Assembly: GCA_026392265.1 (NCBI GenBank)
Contig: JAPLCL010000186.1
Span: 1-7,770, forward strand
Reading direction: 5' to 3'
Length of the DNA: 7,770 bases
Source: Actinomycetota bacterium
GTDB lineage: Bacteria; Actinomycetota; Thermoleophilia; UBA2241
Part shown: in pieces, positions 1 to 5,947 of the stretch
How positions within the stretch are numbered: the stretch's first letter is position 1
Layout: each line of letters opens with the position of its first letter
The notes under the pieces: generated by a model
Databases searched by the model: none
What the model was told of the DNA's origin: nothing
Seen by the model: the letters and a program-made list of their open reading frames with translations, nothing else
Program-made: the position numbers and the translations under genes

Positions 1-1
1 G

Positions 2-1477
2 TACATCCTCGAGCACACCACCTCGTTCCCCGGTGTCGAGATCCGCAAGAACTATCTGCGCGCCTACCCGCACGGCTCCCTGGCCGCACACTTGCTCGGC
101 AACATGGGCGAAGTGACAAAGGAGCAGCTCAAGGAGCAGCGATTCAAGGGAAACTCAGCCGGCGACGTGGTCGGTCAGGGCGGCCTCGAGTGGAGCTACG
201 ACCGCTGGCTGCGCGGCCGCGACGGCGTGGCCAAGGTCGAGGTCGACGCCTTTGGCCGACCCAAGCAGAGCGTCGCCGTGCCCGGCGGCCGTCTGCCGGA
301 GCCGGGCGACACGCTGGTGACGACCATCGACGCCAAGGTCCAGGCGAAGGCCGAGGAAGCGCTGAGGTATGCGATCGACCTGGCGCACAGCGAGGGCAAG
401 TACAAGGCGGCCGGCGGTGCGGCGCTGGTTCTCGACGTCAAGACCGGCGAGGTCATCGCCATGGCCAGCTATCCCACCTTCGACCCCAACATGTGGGTGG
501 GGGGCATCAGCACCAAGGACTACAAGACGCTCGCCGACCCCCACGCCAACCGGCCTCTGATCAACCGCGCGATCATGGAACAGAAAGCGGTCGGCTCCAC
601 GTTCAAGGTCGTGGACGCCATCGCCGGCCTGGAAGAGGGCGTGATCAGCCCGTACACGGGCTTCTTCTGCAACGGCAGCTTCAAGCCGCCTATCGCCTAC
701 GACAAGACGGTCTGGAACTGCTGGTCACTCGACGGTCACGGCACCCTCGATCTGGTGCAGGCCATCACGCAGTCGTGCGACGTGTACTTCTACAACGTCG
801 GCTACCTCTTCTATCAGCGCAACGGTACCGAGCTCGAAGACTGGGCGGTGCGCCTGGGCATGGGCGAGCCCACGGGCATCGACGTGCCCGGTGAGATGGC
901 CGGGCGCGTGCCTACGCCGGAGTGGCGGCGTTCCTACTTCGAGAGCGAGGTCGACCAGCAGTGGACCCCAGGCAACTCGATCAACCTCTCGATCGGCCAG
1001 GGAGACCTTGAGGCCACGCCGTTGCAGCTGGCCGTGACGTACGCCGCGATCGCCAACGGCGGCTCCGTCGTGCAGCCGCACATCGGCAAGAAGATCGTCG
1101 ACGCGCAGGGCAAGATGGTGCGCGACCTCCAAGTCGCCAAGCCGCGCACGGTCGACATCTCGCAGAGTACGCTCGACGCCGTGCGGCGCGGCCTCTACGA
1201 GGCGGCCAACTCGCCGACGGGCACCTCCTCGGCCGTGTTCGGCGGCTACCCCGTGCAGGTCGCCGGCAAGACCGGCACCGCCGAGGTCTTCGCCGCGGAC
1301 GACTACGCCTGGTACGCGAGCTACGCGCCGGCCAACGACCCCAAATACGCCGTGGTCGTGATGATCGAGCAGGGTGGCCACGGCGGCTCCGTCGCGGCGC
1401 CGGCGACGCGGCTCATCTACGACGCCCTCTTCAACGTAAAGAGCGAGAAGGTCACCGGCGCCGTGAGGAGCGACTGA
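2..1477 (+). CDS. mrdA: Penicillin-binding protein 2 (class B transpeptidase), 5'-truncated
   Basis: This is a peptidoglycan DD-transpeptidase of the elongation machinery, which cross-links side-wall peptidoglycan outside the membrane as partner of RodA. The frame is open from base 2, so the gene continues beyond the left edge; 491 residues are visible, and the cytoplasmic tail, membrane anchor and start of the dimerisation domain are missing. The TTG at 92 is internal, because conserved family sequence (FPGVEIRKNYLRAYPHG) precedes it. Visible motifs are the pedestal signature GGLEWSYDRWLRGRDG, the active-site SxxK as STFK (596-607), the second motif as SCD (773-781, the Asp form of SxN that is common in PBP2) and KTGT (1268-1279). 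The paired Cys before the second motif (FFCNG, WNCW) fits the PBP2 family. The residue before GSTFK is Val where Pro is usual (PGSTFK), a mild oddity. The TGA stop at 1475-1477 lies 2 bases before rodA. Family assignment is firm; the MrdA subtype rests on the motifs and on adjacent rodA. Confidence 0.95.
   Translation, partial: YILEHTTSFPGVEIRKNYLRAYPHGSLAAHLLGNMGEVTKEQLKEQRFKGNSAGDVVGQGGLEWSYDRWLRGRDGVAKVEVDAFGRPKQSVAVPGGRLPEPGDTLVTTIDAKVQAKAEEALRYAIDLAHSEGKYKAAGGAALVLDVKTGEVIAMASYPTFDPNMWVGGISTKDYKTLADPHANRPLINRAIMEQKAVGSTFKVVDAIAGLEEGVISPYTGFFCNGSFKPPIAYDKTVWNCWSLDGHGTLDLVQAITQSCDVYFYNVGYLFYQRNGTELEDWAVRLGMGEPTGIDVPGEMAGRVPTPEWRRSYFESEVDQQWTPGNSINLSIGQGDLEATPLQLAVTYAAIANGGSVVQPHIGKKIVDAQGKMVRDLQVAKPRTVDISQSTLDAVRRGLYEAANSPTGTSSAVFGGYPVQVAGKTGTAEVFAADDYAWYASYAPANDPKYAVVVMIEQGGHGGSVAAPATRLIYDALFNVKSEKVTGAVRSD
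1465..1470 (+). promoter_or_regulatory. Ribosome binding site of rodA
   Basis: GAGGAG lies 9 bases before GTG 1480, inside the last codons of mrdA. It supports the GTG start and coupled translation of the PBP2/RodA pair. Confidence 0.7.
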
Positions 1478-1479
1478 GC

Positions 1480-2625
1480 GTGGACTGGCGCGCCTATCTC
1501 AGGCATCTCGACTATATCCTCATCGTCGCCACGCTCGGGCTCATCGCCTACGGCATCACGATGGTCTACTTCGCCACGCGTCACGACCTCGAGGGGCGGC
1601 CGCTGCACTTCGTGACTCAGCAGCTCATCGCCGTAGCCGTGGGGCTGATCGCGGCCGCGGTCGTGTCGCTGCTCGACTACGAGGTCTACCGGCGCTTCCA
1701 GTGGGTGATGTACACGTTTGCGGTCTTCATCCTCGTGGTCGTGCTACCCTTCGGCCAGGTGGTGAACGGCGCCCGCCGCTGGATAGATCTCGGCTTTCAG
1801 AGCTTTCAGCCCTCGGCTCTGGCCGTGCTGCTCCTCGCCTTGAGTATCGGCGCGTACCTGGCCGACCGCATGGACATGCTCGGCTCCAAACGCGTGACGC
1901 TTGTCGCGCTCGCGATGGTTGCGGTGCCCGCCCTGCTCGTCTACCAGGAGCCCGACTTCGGCTCCGCCATGGTGATGGTCGCCCTCACGCTGGCGATGCT
2001 CTACTTCTACGGCACCTCGTGGACCCACTTCGCGGTGCTGGCGGGGAGTGGAGTGGCGGCCTTCGTCGTGGCTCTCAAAGTGTTGCCACTGGCGGGCATC
2101 CACCTTATCCAGCAGTACCAGGTCGACCGTCTCTTCGTGTTTCTCAATGCCGGCCAGAATCCCCAGGGGAGTGGCTACAACATCATCCAGTCGATGATCG
2201 CCGTGGGCTCAGGGGCGCTCACGGGCCGCGGGGACATGGCCACGCAGACTGCGCTCGACTTTCTGCCCGAGCATCACACGGACTTCATCTTCGCCGTTCT
2301 CAGCGAGCGCAACGGGTTCCTTGGGGCGGTGGTGCTGATCGCCCTCTACGGCGCCGTGATCTGGCGGTGCCTGCGCATCGCCACGCTGTCGCGAGACATG
2401 TACGGGAGCATCCTCGCCGGCGGCATCGCGGTGATGTTCCTGTTCCAGGTTTTCGTGAACATCGGCATGACGATTGGTATCATGCCGGTGACGGGCATCC
2501 CGTTGCCGTTCGTAAGCTACGGCGGCACGGCCATGATCGCGTTCTTGATGTTCGTCGGCCTGCTGGAGGCGATCCACCTGCGGGCCACCGTAACGCCGAG
2601 CGCCAGGGGGCTCCTTGTCCGGTAG
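1480..2625 (+). CDS. rodA: RodA, SEDS-family peptidoglycan glycosyltransferase
   Basis: RodA polymerises lipid II into glycan strands at the cytoplasmic membrane and works in complex with PBP2, encoded just upstream. The 381-residue product is typical in length and mostly hydrophobic, with about ten likely membrane spans; the first is near residues 12-32. Family landmarks are GARRWIDLG (Trp101), EPDFGSA, GSGYNIIQSMIAVGSG, LPEHHTDFIF with the Asp needed for polymerase activity in the family (Asp268, codon 2281-2283), and the C-terminal GIPLPFVSYGG. The start is GTG 1480, with GAGGAG at 1465-1470 placed 9 bases upstream; the gap from mrdA is 2 bases, so the two genes are probably coupled. One notable departure is that the near-invariant FQPSE-x-x-K segment reads FQPSALAVL (residues 109-117), so the Glu is Ala113 and the usual Lys is Val116. 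FtsW is the alternative, but HTDF and the mrdA neighbour favour RodA. Confidence 0.95.
   Translation: MDWRAYLRHLDYILIVATLGLIAYGITMVYFATRHDLEGRPLHFVTQQLIAVAVGLIAAAVVSLLDYEVYRRFQWVMYTFAVFILVVVLPFGQVVNGARRWIDLGFQSFQPSALAVLLLALSIGAYLADRMDMLGSKRVTLVALAMVAVPALLVYQEPDFGSAMVMVALTLAMLYFYGTSWTHFAVLAGSGVAAFVVALKVLPLAGIHLIQQYQVDRLFVFLNAGQNPQGSGYNIIQSMIAVGSGALTGRGDMATQTALDFLPEHHTDFIFAVLSERNGFLGAVVLIALYGAVIWRCLRIATLSRDMYGSILAGGIAVMFLFQVFVNIGMTIGIMPVTGIPLPFVSYGGTAMIAFLMFVGLLEAIHLRATVTPSARGLLVR
2605..2610 (+). promoter_or_regulatory. Possible ribosome binding site of the DUF697 gene
   Basis: AGGGGG lies 4 bases before TTG 2615 and 16 bases before GTG 2627. The spacing is short for the first and too long for the second, so it favours TTG 2615 without settling the start. 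It sits inside the rodA 3' end. Confidence 0.4.
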
Positions 2626-3538
2626 CGTGAGCATCTCAAAGATTGTGAAGGCCGTCAGGGAAGCGCGCAGCGACGATACCGAGATCGCGCGCCTGTGCGT
2701 GGTCGGCGCCGGCCCGGAGCTTGGGCGCGTCACCCGCGCGCTTTCGGCCGGCGCGGCCGACGGGAGCGGCGGCATCAGCGCCGCCCTCGACGCTCTGCCG
2801 CCGGCCGACTTCCCCATGGACGAGCACCTCGCCGGGCGCTGGGACATCGTAGTCCTCGTGGCCGCCGGATGCGCGGCCGCGGACATGGCGCCCATCGTCG
2901 GCGCGGTGCGCGGCGCCGGGCACCAGGTCATCGCGCTTGTCGAGCCACCATACGGAGAGTGGATCGACGCGGCCGGCGTCTTCGACGACGAGGTCGCACG
3001 CGGCCTCCGCGGCGATCGCGCCGGTGCGCCTAACCTGGAGAACCGTATCGTCCGCGCCGCCGGCGACGACGCTGCAATGCTGGTGGCCCACCTGCCCGCG
3101 TTGCGCCGTGCGTACTGCGATCAGGTGGTGCTCGCCAATGCGTCGCAGAACGCTGTCATCGGCGCGGTCGTCATCATCCCCGGCGCCGACATGCCGGCGA
3201 TGACCGCCAACCAGATACGCATGGTCCTCAAGATCGCCGTCGTCTACGGTGAGGAGATCGGTCTCGACCGCGCCCTCGAAATCCTCTCCGTCGTCGGCAC
3301 CGCTTTCGTCTTCCGCGCACTGGCGCGCCAGGCGCTCGACTTCGTGCCGGGGTTCGGCTGGGCTCTCAAGGGAGCCGTCGGATTCACCGCCACGGTGGCA
3401 CTGGGCGAGGCAGCCGTCGCGTATTTCGAGGCTGGGGCGCCGCTCCAGATCTCGCACATGCAAAGGATTAGTCAGCAACTTGAACGAGCACGCTCAAGGC
3501 TCCCGAGATTCGTGCAGCACAGGCTGGGCCCGAGATGA
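2615..3538 (+). CDS. DUF697-family protein of unknown function
   Basis: The function is unknown. Residues ~173-273 (TTG start) match the DUF697 pattern: N-x-x-I-G-A-V-V-I-I-P-G, then TANQIRMVLKIAVVYG, then DFVPGFGWALKGAVGFTATVALGEAAVAYF, with two amphipathic or membrane-associating segments. DUF697 domains often sit C-terminal to small GTPase-like domains. Here residues ~26-120 have a Rossmann-like look (hydrophobic strand RLCVVG, later WDIVVLVAAG and HQVIALV), with a worn Walker A-like stretch AGPELGRV at 32-39 in which the Lys and Ser/Thr are replaced. Nucleotide hydrolysis is therefore doubtful. The start is uncertain: TTG 2615 has AGGGGG 4 bases upstream and overlaps rodA by 11 bases, while GTG 2627, one base after the rodA stop, would shorten the protein by 4 residues. 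The 3' end overlaps the radical SAM gene by 59 bases. Location suggests co-expression with rodA but does not reveal the role. Confidence 0.85.
   Translation: MSGSVSISKIVKAVREARSDDTEIARLCVVGAGPELGRVTRALSAGAADGSGGISAALDALPPADFPMDEHLAGRWDIVVLVAAGCAAADMAPIVGAVRGAGHQVIALVEPPYGEWIDAAGVFDDEVARGLRGDRAGAPNLENRIVRAAGDDAAMLVAHLPALRRAYCDQVVLANASQNAVIGAVVIIPGADMPAMTANQIRMVLKIAVVYGEEIGLDRALEILSVVGTAFVFRALARQALDFVPGFGWALKGAVGFTATVALGEAAVAYFEAGAPLQISHMQRISQQLERARSRLPRFVQHRLGPR
3462..3467 (+). promoter_or_regulatory. Possible ribosome binding site of the radical SAM gene
   Basis: AAAGGA lies 12 bases before TTG 3480, inside the DUF697 coding region. The spacing is on the long side, but there is no other in-frame start with a better site. 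Confidence 0.4.
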
Positions 3539-5261
3539 AGTAGAGAGGCTGCTGGCGCGCGTCACGCGTCCTGGGCGCTATACCGGTGGTGAGTTCAACC
3601 TCCGTCTGAAGCCCGGAGCGAGCCCGCGCATCGTACTGTCCTACCCGGACGTGTACGAGATCGGCATCTCCAACCCGGGTCTGCAGATCCTCTATGCCTA
3701 TCTGAACGACGCCACGCCGGCAGCGGCGGAGCGCGCCTACTGCCCCTGGCCCGACATGGCCGCGCTCATGCGCGCCTACGACGTGCCACTGTGGACCCTC
3801 GAGACCATTGACCCGGTCGCCGGCTGCGACCTCTGGGGCTTCACGCTGCCGCACGAGCTCACGTACACCAATGTGCTCGAGATGCTCGATCTTGCGGGCG
3901 TGCCGATCCACGCCGCCGAGCGTGGAGAAGGGCAGCCCATCGTGCTCGGCGGCGGGCCGGCCGTGGCCGATCCGTGGCCGCTGGCGCCGTTCTTCGAGGC
4001 CTTCTTCATGGGCGAGGTCGAGCACCGGCTCGACGAGATCGTGGAGGCGCTGGCCGCGCCGTCGCGCGCCCTGCGTCTGCAGGCGCTCGCCGCCGTCCCC
4101 GGCATGTGGCTGCCGGGGGTGAGCGAACGCCCGGCGCAGCGCCAGGTCTTCACCGCCTTCTCCAGGACTCCTCCCGTTCTGCGGCCGGTGGTCCCGGTGC
4201 TCGAGGCCGTGCACGACCGGGCTATCGTCGAGGTGATGCGTGGCTGTACCGCAGGCTGCCGCTTCTGCCAGGCAGGCATGTGGTACCGGCCGGTCCGCGA
4301 GCGCCCCGTCGACCTGGTGGTCGAGGCGGCCGAGCGGCTTCTCGCCGAGACCGGCTGCGACGAGGTCTCGCTGCTCTCTCTCAGCTCCTGCGACTACTCC
4401 GGGATAGAGGAAGCGCTCACGCGCATCCGCGCCCTGCGGCCGGGGGTGCGCGTGTCCTTGCCGTCTCTGCGCATAGATTCCGCCGCCGAGGCTTTGGGCG
4501 GCTTCGCCGCCGATCAGCGCGGGTCCGTCACGCTCGCCCCCGAGGCCGGCACGCAGGAGCTGCGCGACGCCATCAACAAAGGCGTCGACGACGCCCAGTT
4601 CGAGGAGGCCGTGCGCGCCACCTTCGGCGGCGGCTTCACCGGCCTCAAGCTGTACTTCATGATCGGCCTGCCCGGCGAGACCGACGCCGACGTCGCCGGC
4701 ATCGCGCGCATGGCTGCGACGGCCGTGCGCCTCGCGAAGGAGATCGGGCGTGGCCGTGCTCGTTTGTCTGTGGCGGTGTCCTCCTACGTGCCGAAGGCTC
4801 ACACGCCGTTCCAGCTCGAGCCGTTCGCCGGCGCGGCGGTCCTGCGTCACCGGCAGCAGCTGCTGCGCGACGCAATGCCGCGCCACGTGCGGATCAACTT
4901 CCACGACGTCGCGGCCTCGCTCGTCGAGGCCACGCTGGCGCGCGGCGGGCCGGGCAGCGACCGGCTGGTCGAGGAGGCCTGGCGTCGCGGCGCCCGCTTC
5001 GACGGCTGGAGCGAGCACTTTCACTTCGCGACGTGGGAGGGGGCGGCCGCCGCCACGGGCATCGAGCTGGGCGCCGCCGAACTGCGCAGCGACGAGACCT
5101 TGCCGTGGGAGTCCGCTGTGGATGCGGTTGTCACCAGGGGGTTCCTCGCCGATGAGCAGGCGCGTGCCTCGCGCGGCGAGCTCACCGACGATTGCCGCGA
5201 TGGGAGCTGCGCGGCCTGCGGGGTCTGTGGCAGCGGCGTCGAGATGGATGTGCTCCCTTGA
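3480..5261 (+). CDS. Radical SAM protein, TIGR03960 type (B12-binding-like N-terminus)
   Basis: This is a radical SAM enzyme of unknown reaction, about 593 residues from TTG 3480. The N-terminal third has the family signatures RPGRYTGGEFN, YPDVYEIGISNPGLQILY (Asp57), PLWTLET, GFTLPHELTYTNVLEMLDLAG and VLGGGP (157-160). The family is annotated as having a B12-binding-like fold, but no DxHxxG motif is seen, so cobalamin binding is not supported. The 4Fe-4S cluster motif CTAGCRFC (Cys256, 260, 263; 4245-4268) is intact. The C-terminus carries a second Cys group, C-x4-C-x2-C-x2-C (572, 577, 580, 583), in DDCRDGSCAACGVC. TTG 3480 is the only plausible in-frame start before the conserved region, since the frame has no nearby ATG or GTG; AAAGGA at 3462-3467 is 12 bases upstream. 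The gene overlaps the DUF697 gene by 59 bases and ends within a 4-base overlap with the DUF2344 gene. Family is confident; the substrate is unknown. Confidence 0.92.
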   Translation: MNEHAQGSRDSCSTGWARDEVERLLARVTRPGRYTGGEFNLRLKPGASPRIVLSYPDVYEIGISNPGLQILYAYLNDATPAAAERAYCPWPDMAALMRAYDVPLWTLETIDPVAGCDLWGFTLPHELTYTNVLEMLDLAGVPIHAAERGEGQPIVLGGGPAVADPWPLAPFFEAFFMGEVEHRLDEIVEALAAPSRALRLQALAAVPGMWLPGVSERPAQRQVFTAFSRTPPVLRPVVPVLEAVHDRAIVEVMRGCTAGCRFCQAGMWYRPVRERPVDLVVEAAERLLAETGCDEVSLLSLSSCDYSGIEEALTRIRALRPGVRVSLPSLRIDSAAEALGGFAADQRGSVTLAPEAGTQELRDAINKGVDDAQFEEAVRATFGGGFTGLKLYFMIGLPGETDADVAGIARMAATAVRLAKEIGRGRARLSVAVSSYVPKAHTPFQLEPFAGAAVLRHRQQLLRDAMPRHVRINFHDVAASLVEATLARGGPGSDRLVEEAWRRGARFDGWSEHFHFATWEGAAAATGIELGAAELRSDETLPWESAVDAVVTRGFLADEQARASRGELTDDCRDGSCAACGVCGSGVEMDVLP

Positions 5262-5947
5262 CCTGGTGGCTGCTCACCTTCTCGCGCGGCGGGCCCGCCA
5301 GCTATCTCTCGCATCTCGACACGGCGCGCGCCGTGCAGCGCACGTTCGCGCGCGCCGGCGTGCCCATCGCCCTGTCGCAAGGGATGAGACCAAAACCGCG
5401 GCTCTCGCTGCCTCTGCCACTGCCGGTGGGTGCCGCGGGCTACGAGGAGCTCGCGGTCGTCGAAGTCCCCGACGGCCCGCCGAGTCCGGCGGCGGCGCTG
5501 CGCGAGCTGCGCGCCGCCGCGCCGCCAGGGCTCCGGCCGCTCGCTATCGTCGTCGTCGGTGACCAGCACCCAAGACCGCAGGCGCTCGAAGCTCGCTACG
5601 CGTGCCGGCTCGAAGGCGACGCAGGCGCAGTACGGGCCGCCGTCGAACGCTACGCCACGGAAGTATCGGTCGTTCGCGAGCGCGTGTCCCCCAAGGGCCG
5701 GCGCACGCTCGACCTCAAGGAGTATGTCGTCCACGTCGCCGCCGAGCCGGTGCTTGGGGGAACGAGACTCTCGTTCGCCATCCGGTACCGCGACGACGGC
5801 GCGGCGCGACCGCAAGAGTTCATCGACCTCATCGCCGCTTGGGCTGAGGTCGAGCCTGTGATGCGCGGCCTGGAACGCCGCCGCGTCATCTGGAGAGATT
5901 TGCCGCCGGGGCCAAGCCCCGGGGCCGGAAGGAGTGTGTCATCGTGA
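5258..5947 (+). CDS. DUF2344 / TIGR03936 radical SAM-associated protein
   Basis: This is a 229-residue protein of unknown biochemical role that usually accompanies TIGR03960 radical SAM proteins as a neighbour or fused partner. The N-terminal signature is clear: YLSHLDTARAVQRTFARAG (residues 16-34), then PIALSQGMRPKPRLSLPLPLPVG and a following acidic EEL, matching the DUF2344 pattern of an SHLD motif followed by a PRP-L-S segment. The start is TTG 5258, whose TTGA overlaps the TGA stop of the radical SAM gene by 4 bases, a layout typical of translational coupling; only a weak GGA lies upstream. The conserved part seems to end near RRRVIWRD. The last ~15 residues are Pro/Gly/Ser-rich and are encoded by a GC hairpin and the rne Shine-Dalgarno region, so they may be functionally neutral. 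The stop at 5945-5947 overlaps the rne start by 4 bases. A function in RNA or ribosome maturation is only inferred from neighbours. Confidence 0.9.
   Translation: MTWWLLTFSRGGPASYLSHLDTARAVQRTFARAGVPIALSQGMRPKPRLSLPLPLPVGAAGYEELAVVEVPDGPPSPAAALRELRAAAPPGLRPLAIVVVGDQHPRPQALEARYACRLEGDAGAVRAAVERYATEVSVVRERVSPKGRRTLDLKEYVVHVAAEPVLGGTRLSFAIRYRDDGAARPQEFIDLIAAWAEVEPVMRGLERRRVIWRDLPPGPSPGAGRSVSS
5906..5922 (+). promoter_or_regulatory. Perfect GC hairpin just upstream of the rne Shine-Dalgarno
   Basis: CCGGGGC, a CAA loop, and GCCCCGG form a 7-bp perfect stem at the 3' end of the DUF2344 gene. It overlaps an alternative 10-base palindrome GCCCCGGGGC (5916-5925). No T-run follows, so it does not look like an intrinsic terminator. 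It could affect access to the rne ribosome binding site or be a processing site; this is inference, and high GC makes chance stems common. Confidence 0.4.
5929..5934 (+). promoter_or_regulatory. Ribosome binding site of rne
   Basis: AAGGAG, 9 bases before GTG 5944, is the best Shine-Dalgarno sequence in the window. It fixes the start of the RNase E/G gene, which otherwise begins with low-complexity sequence that gives no homology cue. A perfect hairpin (5906-5922) ends 6 bases before it. Confidence 0.75.

Noticed and set aside
92..94. TTG as the start of the PBP2 gene
   Set aside because: The frame stays open to the left edge and encodes conserved PBP2 sequence before this codon, so the gene is truncated by the window, not started here.
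773..781. Damaged SxN motif in PBP2 (SCD)
   Set aside because: The Asp form of this motif is, to my knowledge, common in MrdA-type PBP2 proteins, and the SxxK and KTGT motifs are intact.
1701..2630. + strand open frame of 309 codons inside rodA in another frame
   Set aside because: The product is Arg/Pro/His-rich and lacks any motif, while rodA in the other frame is complete and conserved.
3249..3479. Start of the radical SAM gene at 3249
   Set aside because: The extra 77 residues are Ser/Arg-rich shadow of the DUF697 gene with no family match; TTG 3480 fits the family length.
3468..5024. Long antisense open frame of 518 codons opposite the radical SAM gene
   Set aside because: It mirrors a strongly conserved radical SAM gene, its product is Arg/Ala/Gly/His-rich with no recognisable domain, and such shadow frames are expected at this GC.
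5906..5925. Rho-independent terminator between the DUF2344 gene and rne
   Set aside because: The GC stem is not followed by a T-run but by the rne Shine-Dalgarno and overlapping start, so termination there is unlikely.
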